From positions 62,001-126,000 of the forward strand of contig NZ_AP023086.1 of assembly GCF_021655555.1 (NCBI RefSeq): 64,000 nt of DNA, written 5' to 3'. This DNA is from Marinagarivorans cellulosilyticus. GTDB taxonomy: Bacteria > Pseudomonadota > Gammaproteobacteria > Pseudomonadales > Cellvibrionaceae. The notes beneath the pieces are model-generated. The model worked only from the letters and a program-made list of their open reading frames with translations, did no database searches and had not been told where the DNA came from. Position numbers and translations under genes: made by a program. Shown here piece by piece: positions 8,450 through 16,675 of the stretch. Each line of letters starts with the position of its first letter. Positions within the stretch are counted from its first letter, which is position 1.

Positions 8450-10498
8450 CTATTTCAATAAAGGTGCGATTTCGCTCCAAGGGATAACCTTGAAGTTTTG
8501 TGGTTCCTCGGGCATGCGATTGTGGCCGTCTTGTACCACTAAAAAGCCTTCGCTCCAAGGGCCGCCCAAATTTGCCGATGTTACGTCTAAGCCATCGGTT
8601 TCGGAGGCGCCATCAATACCCAGTGCTGCATTAATACCCACCCGCAATACAGTGCGTATGGTATACGGGGCTTGGCTATCCATTACAATATAACTATCGT
8701 TGCCTTGGCTGGATATAACCAACAAAGGGCGATTACGAGTTTTGTCGTTATACAAGGCTAAACCTTCTACATCGTCTTTCAAGGTGTCGCCAACGGGCAA
8801 AATCATTTCGCGTTTGACCGAGCCTTCAGGGTTCGCGGATAAGCGCCAAACCCCAACGTCTTCTTCGCCAATAAAGAGCTGTTGGTTGGCGTCGTCGGCC
8901 ACGCAGCCTTCGGGTTGTGTGGCTAGTTCAAAGCGTCGCACTTCTTTACCTGCGAGTTGAATATTCCCCGCTTTTTCAGATACCGCAATGTGGTATTGAA
9001 TCACCAAGCCGTCTTTACCATTAGCAAAAGCGTAAAGCTCATGGGTATTGGGTTGGTAAAGGCACAGGCCGTAAATTTCGGCAATGGGCGTGGCCACGTC
9101 GCTGTGGAATGCCACCTGCCCATTATTGTTAATGGTAAACAAACTAATGCTGTTGTGATCGCGATGGCTGGCGGCAGCAATGCTAATTTTTTTACCGCTG
9201 TTGCCAACTGTTACATGGCTGCGCAGGTCCACGTTATTGAGCCTGCCTATCGGCAGCGATTGGACCTGTTCGCCGGCCAGTGTGTATACCTGCAAACCGG
9301 CTTTTTTATTTGTGCCTAAAATGAGCGACTGCGAAGGTTTGCTTGGGTGAATCCAAATGGCGGGGTCATCGGCGGCATCGCCGTGGTGCGCAACCGGAGC
9401 GGTTTCAGCTTGCGGGTAAACTATGGGTAACGCTGTTGGGTTGAGTGATGTGGCCTTGCTTTGGTTGCTGTACGGTGTAGTAAAAGGCAGGCTGCTTTGA
9501 ATCCAAGTGCTTTGTAACCAAGTACTTTGGAACCAAGCGCCGGCATCGTCATCGCGCACCAGCGCGGTAATGTGGTTATCGGCCAGCTGTAAATGAAGTT
9601 GTTTTGGGTCGCTGATGTTGCCGAGTGAAAACTTATGGCGGAGTGCCCAGCCTTCGTTTACGGGTTGGTAAATTTGCAGCGCTGCAGCGTCTGGGTCGAG
9701 GATAGCAACGCCGCCAGCAATAACAGCCATATTCCCTGCGCTTTGCGCCAGTGCGCCAAAAGGGGCAACAAGGGCGACGGGTTGGCGGCGGGTTTGTGCT
9801 TCGGCTTTGGCGGGGTAAGCCCATAGCCCTACAGTTTCTTCATTCACAAACAGTGTACTGCTGGCATCATCGGCTTGGCAGTACTCTGCTTCCGGTGGCA
9901 TGGGAATAGCCCGAATACGCTGGGCTTTATTTAAAAGTGTACCGCCCGTAGCGACCAGCCATTGTTCACCATAGCCATCTTCACCCACGACAAAAACAAA
10001 GCTGTTACCTTCGTTTTGATACAAGCAAGCACCGGCTAGGGCAAAGTCGCGTTTGGGCAGCGAGATGGGTTGGCTAAAGTTGGTATCGCTATTTGTAAAA
10101 ACGCTAAGTACCACTTTCTGCGTTGTCGTATCAACGCCTGATACCAACCATTGTTCGGTGCTGTTGGGTAGCAAACGCTGGTCTAAGCTATCAAAAGTAC
10201 CGGCCAAGGTGGCAACAACTTGGTTTTTGTGTGTAAGCACTTGCATACCATTTTGGCTGTGACTTACCAGCTTAAAACGGTTTTCACCGTTACTCGCTAA
10301 GGCGTGGTAAGCCAAAATAGCGGTTTGTTGATTGGCCACAATATGTGCTGGCTGCCAAGCGACTGCAGTGGTTTTTGGGGCCTGCCCATGGGGTATTTGG
10401 GTAGTGGCTTGTGGGCCAGTTGGCTGCTGCGAACAAGCGGCTAACGCCAAAGTGATCACTAAGAAAAAGTGGCTAAAAAGAGAGTTGTGCAATTTCAT
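8450..10498 (-). CDS. beta-propeller phytase lipoprotein, double-propeller form
   Basis: 682 aa. Lipoprotein signal ending LALAACS. The C-terminal half (about 360-680) is a canonical beta-propeller phytase: DAADDPAIWIHP, LILGTNKKAGLQVY, LNNVDLR, IYGLCLYQ and CVADDANQQLFIGEEDVGVW are typical calcium- and phosphate-binding blade motifs. The N-terminal half (about 40-340) repeats the plan in weaker form (EYCQADDASSTLFVNEETVGLWAYP), so it looks like a tandem duplicate with a degenerate first propeller. Dual-domain phytases of this kind are known from other marine bacteria. It would release phosphate from phytate at the outer membrane. The upstream neighbour on the strand is a TonB receptor, downstream is PhoX-like. 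Confidence 0.88.
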   Translation of the reverse strand: MKLHNSLFSHFFLVITLALAACSQQPTGPQATTQIPHGQAPKTTAVAWQPAHIVANQQTAILAYHALASNGENRFKLVSHSQNGMQVLTHKNQVVATLAGTFDSLDQRLLPNSTEQWLVSGVDTTTQKVVLSVFTNSDTNFSQPISLPKRDFALAGACLYQNEGNSFVFVVGEDGYGEQWLVATGGTLLNKAQRIRAIPMPPEAEYCQADDASSTLFVNEETVGLWAYPAKAEAQTRRQPVALVAPFGALAQSAGNMAVIAGGVAILDPDAAALQIYQPVNEGWALRHKFSLGNISDPKQLHLQLADNHITALVRDDDAGAWFQSTWLQSTWIQSSLPFTTPYSNQSKATSLNPTALPIVYPQAETAPVAHHGDAADDPAIWIHPSKPSQSLILGTNKKAGLQVYTLAGEQVQSLPIGRLNNVDLRSHVTVGNSGKKISIAAASHRDHNSISLFTINNNGQVAFHSDVATPIAEIYGLCLYQPNTHELYAFANGKDGLVIQYHIAVSEKAGNIQLAGKEVRRFELATQPEGCVADDANQQLFIGEEDVGVWRLSANPEGSVKREMILPVGDTLKDDVEGLALYNDKTRNRPLLVISSQGNDSYIVMDSQAPYTIRTVLRVGINAALGIDGASETDGLDVTSANLGGPWSEGFLVVQDGHNRMPEEPQNFKVIPWSEIAPLLK

Positions 10499-10526
10499 AA
10501 TGGAGGTATTCGGTCAGCTAAAAGAA

Positions 10527-10544
10527 GCGAGTGTTACCACTCGC
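10527..10544 (-). terminator. hairpin between TonB receptor and phytase genes
   Basis: Perfect 7-bp stem GCGAGTG-TTAC-CACTCGC. On the minus strand it is followed by TTCTTTT, a weak U-tract. It could be a partial terminator lowering phytase expression relative to the receptor, or an RNA-processing or stability hairpin in the 113-bp gap. Confidence 0.45.
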
Positions 10545-10611
10545 ATAGTGTTCGTGCTGCATCGTTATTGATGTCAAAACAGTTCATGTCAAAACGGCAG
10601 CGCAGCCTTAA

Positions 10612-13158
10612 TTAACGAGCAGTAAAGGTAATGCCCAGCTTGTAAGTTGGGCCATACTCTTCGTACTGCGCGTTAAAGGGCTTGTTCCCGGTGTAAACAT
10701 AATAGGCTTCATCAGTCATATTCTTAGCTTCTACGCTTAGGCGTAACTGCGGGGTGATGTAATAGTGAGCACCCAAATCCAAAAAGGTTTGCGAATCTAA
10801 ATATAAATCGAAAGGTGCGCCATCTAAGACGGCGACTTCTTGTAGGTAGCTAGATTTGTGATTGGCCGTTAAGCGAATGCTAAAGGTTTCGTTTTCCCAC
10901 CCAAGCAATGCATTTCCGATCATATCGGCTTGGTAGGGCAAGTCGATCTCGCGGGTTTCGTTGCCATTGTTTATCTCGGTGCTAGAGCGGCTGCTGGTAA
11001 AGTTAATGCCCATTAGCAGGTTATCCCATGGCGCGGGCAAGTCGACCAGTTGCTGTGACCAAGCTAATTCAAAACCGTATAAATCGGCACTATCGCCATT
11101 CACATAGGTGATGGCTTCGCTGTATTCGGTCCAGGGGGATTGGCTCGAAACATCGGTTTCGTAAACGAAGTTATCGATTTGTTTGTAAAACACAAAAGCA
11201 GACAAGATACCGGCTCGGCCTAAAAAGTGTTCAATACCAAAATCGATATTTGATGACTCCAGTGCTTCTAGCTCTGGGTTACCAAACTCAGCTTCGTTGT
11301 CGTCAACAGCAAAGCCAGGCATTAATTGGTCAAAGGTTGGCCGGACGACTGTATTGGTCCAAGCTGCGCGAAATTGTGTGTTTTCACCGGCTTTGTAACG
11401 TACGTGAATAGAGGGCAACAAGTGATCGTAGTCGGTATCTATGTTGCGTGGTGAATAGGCGTCATCCTCCCATTGAGTGCCTTGTGCGTTAAGCTCGGTA
11501 GCTTCGTAGCGTACGCCGTAAATGATTCGCCACTGGTCTTTATCCATGGTATTCATGATGTACGCTGCGGCCAGGTCTTCTTGAATAACGAAGTCTTCAA
11601 TGCGCGACTCCTCTTCGTCATAAAAGTCGTCGGCGCTCATTCCGGCAATTATTTGCTTCAAGCCTAAGCTTTCTATGCTGGGGCCATAGCGGCCTAAGCT
11701 GTAGTCCACGTCTGGGCCTTGGTGGTAGCTTAATAAGCGTTGCTCTGCCTCGATGCCATTACTTTCAAAATCATCATATTTCCATACCGTAGTATCGTTA
11801 TCTTTTTCGCGAGTACTGTATTTGCCACCGAATTTAACGCTGGAATCCCAACCGCTAAGGTCGTATTGGCGTGCGGCATTTAGCTTAAAGCTAGAGTTGT
11901 TATCACTGGTGTACTGTTCGGCCCATTCAACTTCGTCTAACTCAAATTGGTTGGCGTTATAAAATGCTTCGTCGGCTTGGGCAACGGGTAGGCGGGTAGT
12001 GTTAAAACCGGTATTGCCAAAGCTATCGGAGCCTTCAAAGCCAGCACCAGCAATATGGCCTGGTGTATCTTCTGATGATTTGCTCAAACCCAATTGCGCG
12101 TCAAGAGTCCATTTACCGCGCTTCCAGTCGCCACCGATAACGTACGATTGAATTTTTTGTGTTTCTTTGCGCTCCTTTAATTCGCGCCAGCCTTCAGCGG
12201 GGCCGGTTTGGTTAACGGCTAGCGGGTCTTCAAACTCTAAACCGGCGGCATTGCGGGTTTCGGTATCGGAAAATTCGCTGTACAGGCTACGCAAATAAAC
12301 GCTGCTGTTTTCGCTCCATTTATAGTCGAGGTTTAGGCCAAGGCCTAAGCGTTCGCGGTTGATTTGGTAGTCGCGTTGTTCGAGTTCTTCAAGTTGATCA
12401 CCGTCCCAAGCACCACCGGTTTCAATATTGTCAGAGCCAAAATCGCGGTCTTGCCAGCTTATGGCTGCTGCAATGGCAAAGGTATCTTTTTGGCTGCCAC
12501 CAAAGCGATTGCTGTAGGCGCCCGAAACTTTAGGGCTGGTTTTTTCGACGTTTGAATCGTAGCCGCCCTCGACCTTGGCGGTGAAAAAGCTATCCTGGTG
12601 GTCAAAGCCCGATAAGCTTTCAACCTCAATATTGCCACCGAGTGAGTTGGCGTCCATATCGGGGGTGGCGGCCTTAACGACAGACAGTGTTTGGACCAAT
12701 TCCGAAGGTACAACATCCAGTGCGACCGCTCGGCTGCCGGCATTGGGGGATGGAATAATTGCCCCGTTGATGCTGACGCTGTTTAAGTCTGGCCCCAAGC
12801 CGCGCACGCTAACAAACCGGCCCTCGCCTTGGTCGCGCTCGATGGTAACGCCGGGTAATCGTTGCATGGCTTCAGCAACGTTATCGTCAGGCAATTGGGC
12901 AACGGCATCGGCACTGATAACGCTTTTTATGGCATCCGCTTGGCGCTGCTTTTGAATGGCGTTATCCATGCTGGCGCCTTGGCCAATTACTAAGGTTTGC
13001 TCTAAAAGCGGCGCTTTGTTCGTTGCGTTAGCGGTATGGTCTGTATCGGCAAATACACTGGTACCTGAAAAGCTCGCCAGCCCAGTGGTGGCTACCGCCA
13101 AGCTTTTGAAAAAACGTTTTTGGCTAAATTGCAGTAGTGTTTTGCGGTAAATCGTCAT
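10612..13158 (-). CDS. TonB-dependent outer-membrane receptor, likely for a phosphorus compound
   Basis: 848 aa from the ATG at 13158 (MTIYRKTLLQF...); an ATG 12 codons upstream has no better ribosome site. Signal peptide about 1-38. A TonB-box-like TLVIGQGAS precedes the plug (about 75-190: AVAQLPDDNVAEAMQRLPGV, RGLGPDLNSVSINGA, LGGNIEV). The 22-strand barrel follows. It belongs to the Xanthomonas/Caulobacter-type TonB receptors (TIGR01782-like plug). The C-terminal residue is Arg, with the aromatic residue two places earlier. The substrate is inferred from context: phytase and PhoX genes follow on the same strand and a Pho-box-like site lies about 75 bp upstream, so phytate or another organic phosphate or its metal complex is likely. 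Confidence 0.85.
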   Translation of the reverse strand: MTIYRKTLLQFSQKRFFKSLAVATTGLASFSGTSVFADTDHTANATNKAPLLEQTLVIGQGASMDNAIQKQRQADAIKSVISADAVAQLPDDNVAEAMQRLPGVTIERDQGEGRFVSVRGLGPDLNSVSINGAIIPSPNAGSRAVALDVVPSELVQTLSVVKAATPDMDANSLGGNIEVESLSGFDHQDSFFTAKVEGGYDSNVEKTSPKVSGAYSNRFGGSQKDTFAIAAAISWQDRDFGSDNIETGGAWDGDQLEELEQRDYQINRERLGLGLNLDYKWSENSSVYLRSLYSEFSDTETRNAAGLEFEDPLAVNQTGPAEGWRELKERKETQKIQSYVIGGDWKRGKWTLDAQLGLSKSSEDTPGHIAGAGFEGSDSFGNTGFNTTRLPVAQADEAFYNANQFELDEVEWAEQYTSDNNSSFKLNAARQYDLSGWDSSVKFGGKYSTREKDNDTTVWKYDDFESNGIEAEQRLLSYHQGPDVDYSLGRYGPSIESLGLKQIIAGMSADDFYDEEESRIEDFVIQEDLAAAYIMNTMDKDQWRIIYGVRYEATELNAQGTQWEDDAYSPRNIDTDYDHLLPSIHVRYKAGENTQFRAAWTNTVVRPTFDQLMPGFAVDDNEAEFGNPELEALESSNIDFGIEHFLGRAGILSAFVFYKQIDNFVYETDVSSQSPWTEYSEAITYVNGDSADLYGFELAWSQQLVDLPAPWDNLLMGINFTSSRSSTEINNGNETREIDLPYQADMIGNALLGWENETFSIRLTANHKSSYLQEVAVLDGAPFDLYLDSQTFLDLGAHYYITPQLRLSVEAKNMTDEAYYVYTGNKPFNAQYEEYGPTYKLGITFTAR

Positions 13159-13231
13159 GTTGGTTTCCGGTTTGGCATTGGGAGAAGGCAGCATTCATCG
13201 CTGCGAATGCCGGCGATGCTAAAAAGCTAAA

Positions 13232-13249
13232 GTGACGATTCGGTGACAG
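13232..13249 (-). promoter_or_regulatory. Pho-box-like PhoB site
   Basis: Read on the minus strand the sequence is CTGTCAC-CGAA-TCGTCAC: two 7-mers separated by 4 bases, as in the PhoB consensus CTGTCAT-N4-CTGTCAT. The first half matches 6 of 7, the second 4 of 7 (TC for CT at its start, final C for T). It lies about 75 bp upstream of the receptor start and points towards the receptor-phytase-PhoX run. This fits regulation by phosphate starvation. Confidence 0.65.
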
Positions 13250-13504
13250 TTTTTTTATTGCCGCGGTTGGTGTGGTGTTTTTGCCCGTTTGCAGCGGCGG
13301 GGTGATCTGATTTGTTATCTGGCCATGGCGGTAGGTTGGTTAACGCCTCGGTATTTCGCGGGTAATGGCGTACCGGCGTCAATAAACGGGGCTAAACATC
13401 AATATTTCCTGCAATTGGTGTGAGCTAATTTGTTGGCGGTTTTGTCATTAAAAAGTCATTAAACTTTGATCTCCTTACGCGATTCCCCCATCGATCACAA
13501 ACTT

Positions 13505-14419
13505 ATGCCTAATTTTTTCCGACTCCATTTATTGCCGATTTTTTTGCTGGTTAGCACGGCTTGCGGGCTATTGGTGGCCTATGCCATGGCGGGTGAATTC
13601 AAGCCGTTGGGGCAGTGGTCGGCGGCGGATGTTGTGGGTGAAGGTGGTAGTTGTGTGCTGGCATTTGTATGGCTGTGTTTAATGCTCAAGAGTCGGCCAG
13701 CTGGCCGAGTGACGCAGCTATTAACCACTGGCCTTGGGCTTATGTTTTTAGCGTGGTGGGCCGATTGCCTAGATGAATTTATAGCATTGCCCGACGCTTT
13801 TTATTGGGATCACTGGCTGGAGTCGGCGCCGATGGTAATTGGTGTGTTGGTCTTAACCTATGGTTTGTACCACTGGCACCATGAGCAATTGGCAATTAGC
13901 GCGCAGCTGCAAAAACGCGAACGTTTGTTTCGCGAGCACTTAGCGTTTGATCATTTAACCCCGTTAGCCGGCGCGCGTTATTTAAAAAAGCAGTTGGCAA
14001 TTTGCTTAAAGCAGAGCCAACAAAAGGGCGATGCGTTATCGCTTATAGCGTTCGACCTGAATGGTTTTGATGCTATTAATCAGTGTTATGGCCACAGTGA
14101 AGGCGATGCGGTATTGCAGGCAGTAAGCCAGCTTGTATTGCTGAATTTACGCCAGCAAGATTTATTGTGCCGTTTAGCTGGTGATCGCTTTGTAATATTG
14201 CTACCGAGTACTAGCGAAAAACAAGCGCAAATAATGGCCGCAGAACTTACAGAATCCATAGAGTGCTTTGCTTATAAAACCCAAAACGTTGGCGAGCGGT
14301 TGTATTTAAAGGCCGCAACGGCGGTTGTAAAAGCTGGCGACGAGGATCAACAACAGCTTTTACAACGATTAAATATTGCTTTGACCAATAGCAAACAGCC
14401 AATCGCATTGCGAGCCTAG
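13505..14419 (+). CDS. membrane-anchored degenerate GGDEF protein
   Basis: 304 aa from the ATG at 13505; a TTG 13 codons upstream is less likely. Four or five hydrophobic segments occupy about 5-135, followed by a short linker and a GGDEF domain (about 150-300) recognisable from DHLTPLAGARYLKK, LIAFDLNGFDAINQCYGHSEGD and the final motif. The active-site loop reads AGDRF instead of GGDEF: the metal- and catalysis-critical Glu is Arg. It is therefore unlikely to make cyclic di-GMP and may act as a sensor or scaffold. It overlaps closely with the AraC-type gene (2-bp gap), so the two are cotranscribed. Confidence 0.75.
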   Translation: MPNFFRLHLLPIFLLVSTACGLLVAYAMAGEFKPLGQWSAADVVGEGGSCVLAFVWLCLMLKSRPAGRVTQLLTTGLGLMFLAWWADCLDEFIALPDAFYWDHWLESAPMVIGVLVLTYGLYHWHHEQLAISAQLQKRERLFREHLAFDHLTPLAGARYLKKQLAICLKQSQQKGDALSLIAFDLNGFDAINQCYGHSEGDAVLQAVSQLVLLNLRQQDLLCRLAGDRFVILLPSTSEKQAQIMAAELTESIECFAYKTQNVGERLYLKAATAVVKAGDEDQQQLLQRLNIALTNSKQPIALRA

Positions 14420-14421
14420 TA

Positions 14422-15459
14422 ATGAGTACTTGGCTAGAGCGGGATATAAAATTTATAGCTGCTAGTGGGCAGCCAAGTGTGTTGGTGGATGTATGTTTAC
14501 AGCGCGGTATTGATTCGCACCGTTTATTAAATGGTACGGGCTTGTTTTTGGAGCACGTGCTTAGTGATTCGGTATTAATGAATGCTGAGCAGTATTTAAA
14601 ACTTATTCAAAATGCCTGTGTACTGCTCAATAGTGATGACACACCTTTTTTATTGGGCCAGCGCTGGTTACCGGGTGCGCAAGGCGGCGCGAGCTTAGCA
14701 TTAAAATTGGCGAATAATCTACAGCAAGCGTTAGAAGCCTTTATTGTTGGCAAGGCAGTATTATCCCCGGTGATTACGCCGCATTTAGTGGTTGATGAAC
14801 ATCACGGTTACCTTTATTGGCAAGACAGTTTTGGTGCGGCTGCCAACTACCCTTTTTTATTAGTGGCTAGCATGGTGTCTATCGTCGCTTTTAGCCGAAG
14901 GCAAGCGAATCAGCAATTACCGTGGAAATTTTATTTTCGTCATGATGCGCCCGAATTTTTAGAGCAGTACTGGGTGCATTTGGGGCTGGAAGTACACTTT
15001 AATCAGCCCTTTGATGTAATGTGTATTCCGCGGCAGTGGTTAGTGCAGTGTTGGCAGCAATCAACAGTATCGGCCCAGCAAGTTGCATTAGCCCAAACGC
15101 AACAGCAGTTGCAAAAATTGCCCGCGCAGCAAGCGTTACTGGAAGAGGTTCGACATTTTATTCTGAGTAATGTCGAAGGGCACCCAAACTTAGATGCATT
15201 GGCAGCTGCGTTAAATTTTAGCCCTGCCACCTTAAAGCGAAAACTAAAAAAGCACGGCAGCCATTACCAGCAACAATTAGATAGCGCTCGTTTACAGCAC
15301 GCGCTCTATTTATTAACCAAGCAAAAACTAAGTTGTGAACAGGTAGCGAATAGATTGTGCTTTCACGATACGGCGAGCTTTAGGCGATCCTTTAAACGTT
15401 GGGCCGGCGCCAACCCCAACCAGTTATTACACAAGTTGACGGCGGCTTTGTGGGCTTAA
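14422..15459 (+). CDS. AraC-family transcriptional regulator (OruR/ArgR-like sensory domain)
   Basis: 345 aa. The N-terminal two thirds fit the arabinose-binding-like sensory domain found in OruR-type regulators (IKFIAASGQPSVLVDVCLQRGI, then SLALKLANNLQQALE and LVASMVSIVAFSRRQ). The C-terminal AraC DNA-binding domain has both helix-turn-helix motifs (LDALAAALNFSPATLKRKLK and CEQVANRLCFHDTASFRRSF). It directly follows the degenerate GGDEF gene, suggesting one signalling unit: membrane sensor then regulator. The target genes are unknown; the divergent phosphorus cluster is the nearest candidate. Confidence 0.85.
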   Translation: MSTWLERDIKFIAASGQPSVLVDVCLQRGIDSHRLLNGTGLFLEHVLSDSVLMNAEQYLKLIQNACVLLNSDDTPFLLGQRWLPGAQGGASLALKLANNLQQALEAFIVGKAVLSPVITPHLVVDEHHGYLYWQDSFGAAANYPFLLVASMVSIVAFSRRQANQQLPWKFYFRHDAPEFLEQYWVHLGLEVHFNQPFDVMCIPRQWLVQCWQQSTVSAQQVALAQTQQQLQKLPAQQALLEEVRHFILSNVEGHPNLDALAAALNFSPATLKRKLKKHGSHYQQQLDSARLQHALYLLTKQKLSCEQVANRLCFHDTASFRRSFKRWAGANPNQLLHKLTAALWA

Positions 15460-15736
15460 TGGTTGGCGGGCTGAATGACAGCGCGCTTAAAAAAAACCTA
15501 TTAATTATTGATTGCGCACCAAATAAACTCAAAATACAGATTCGATTTTGCGCGGCACGGTAATGCCCGTGGCGCGAGTCCTATAACCGAAACTTAATAC
15601 TTTTGTCAAAACAACCACTCACAAGCTACATATTTTAGCGACCATATATGTCCTGAATTATTTTTGGCGTAATATTGGGTAATATTTTATTTTTTGCGGA
15701 TGGGATAGGCTTGGGGTGCTTTGCGTCAGCCTGATC

Positions 15737-15835
15737 GGTGCCGGTAGTAACCCCTGGGGCTCGCTGTGAATACCTCCTTGTAAGCTCTGCACAAACCTCC
15801 TGTTTGTGACGGCCCCAGAGGTTACTACCGGCACC
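15737..15835. repeat. 99-bp inverted-repeat intergenic element
   Basis: Outer arms GGTGCCGGTAGTAACC and GGTTACTACCGGCACC are perfect complements, continued by CCTGGGGC and GCCCCAGA inside. The middle contains short hairpins (ACAAACCTCCTGTTTGT). No ORF. It has the form of a mobile palindromic intergenic repeat; I believe similar sequences recur in marine gammaproteobacteria, but only one copy is in this window. Confidence 0.65.
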
Positions 15836-15915
15836 CGCTTCTGGGTGTTTAGTTATTACCTGTAAGGCAGTGTCGGTAAATGTCTAGATATAGACACGAG
15901 TTTGATGTTGGGAGA

Positions 15916-15931
15916 TGGCTATATATAGCCA
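15916..15931. promoter_or_regulatory. perfect 16-bp palindrome, possible operator
   Basis: TGGCTATATATAGCCA, about 100 bp upstream of the HEPN gene in an otherwise AT-rich region. A dimeric repressor could bind here; there is no further support. Confidence 0.3.
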
Positions 15932-16005
15932 TTTAGGTATAGTTGTAGACATAAAGGTCTATATGTAGGCATATTCCTATATGTGACCATGACGCAGAAT
16001 ATAAT

Positions 16006-16012
16006 GTTAGCT
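16006..16012 (+). other. left boundary of an integron-like gene cassette
   Basis: GTTAGCT, the R'-type core (GTTRRRY-like), lies 16 bp before the HEPN start. Its exact complement AGCTAAC forms the R'' box right after the HEPN stop. This is the relation expected between the two ends of one cassette that closes into a circle. No integrase gene or full attI/attC is seen to its left. Confidence 0.6.
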
Positions 16013-16028
16013 GCTCGGAGTAGTGTCA

Positions 16029-16514
16029 ATGAATTATGAAGATTTAACGCAAGAGGAATTCGATGTATTTGTTACAGGTGAGTTAACGCATCGTGCACTT
16101 GCACTGGAAGATCAGGTCAATGCAATTATTTCTGAGTACTTTATTGGAAATATGAATTCTAAAGAAGATGATTTTAGAAGGCTGATACTTGATCGTGACG
16201 GCCTTACCTCACAAGATAAAATCGAAATTGTTAGAGCCATGATTCCTATTTTTGGACAATCAGCCAAGGATTCTAATTTAAAAAAAATATTAAACGAAGT
16301 TGAGAAATTTAAGTCCCTGCGAAATGCTATGGCTCATGGCCAGTGTAGAACTGACAAGGCTGACCCGCTACGCCTCAAATTAAGAATGGTGACTCGGTCA
16401 GGGAAAGAAAAAATTTTTGACATAACGCCAGATTCACACAGGAACACAATAGCTGAGGTAGATGAATTAATTAAAAGGCTAACAGAGGCTAGAGATTGTG
16501 TTTGTGACTATTAA
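16029..16514 (+). CDS. HEPN-like domain protein in an integron-type cassette
   Basis: 161 aa from the ATG at 16029, preceded by CGGAG with good spacing; a GTG two codons upstream is possible. All-helical, with a core motif RNAMAH (R98 and H103) inside KFKSLRNAMAHGQC. This RX4-6H pattern is the catalytic signature of HEPN ribonucleases, common in toxins and abortive-infection proteins. The rest of the sequence matches no family I can name. Codon and base use is AT-rich like the following Lamassu-like genes. It is the only gene of a cassette bounded by 16006 and the attC at 16518-16625. It may be an independent toxin or defence gene, or an accessory to the nuclease-ATPase pair downstream. Confidence 0.55.
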   Translation: MNYEDLTQEEFDVFVTGELTHRALALEDQVNAIISEYFIGNMNSKEDDFRRLILDRDGLTSQDKIEIVRAMIPIFGQSAKDSNLKKILNEVEKFKSLRNAMAHGQCRTDKADPLRLKLRMVTRSGKEKIFDITPDSHRNTIAEVDELIKRLTEARDCVCDY

Positions 16515-16517
16515 TTC

Positions 16518-16625
16518 AGCTAACAAGCGTAATCAGGCCGACATTTATTCCGGTACTTTTTTTGTGGCGAAAAGACTGCCACAAAAAAAGCACCTCCATA
16601 AATTTGCCTGTTACGGGCGTTATAC
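16518..16625 (+). other. integron attC recombination site
   Basis: 108 bp beginning 3 bp after the HEPN stop. R'' is AGCTAAC and R' is GTTATAC (consensus RYYYAAC and GTTRRRY). Inside them CGTAA-T-CAGGC pairs with GCCTG-TTACG, leaving one unpaired T, the extrahelical base typical of attC. The centre is a strong hairpin (TTTTTTTGTGGC, 9-base loop, GCCACAAAAAAA). Geometry, position and complementarity to the cassette start at 16006 all agree. The last R' base falls 50 bp before the next gene start. Confidence 0.75.
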
Positions 16626-16675
16626 GTTTTGAGTATCCCGAAATTTTCAGTACATTAACTTCCAAAGGAACAGTT

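Larger units (their letters stand above)
15460..16028. other. 569-bp intergenic region with palindromic elements
   Basis: No credible gene. It contains the inverted-repeat element at 15737-15835, then an AT-rich stretch (15870-15990) with several variants of a TATAGAC/TCTATATG motif and a perfect 16-bp palindrome. It ends with the cassette-type boundary GTTAGCT at 16006. Confidence 0.6.

Noticed and set aside
16550..16595. Hairpin after the HEPN gene as an intrinsic terminator
   Set aside because: The T and A runs are inside the stem and no U-tract follows; it is the central hairpin of the attC site.
16562..16675. Longer TTG-initiated start of the nuclease gene
   Set aside because: The extra part overlaps the attC site, has no ribosome site and is not protein-like.
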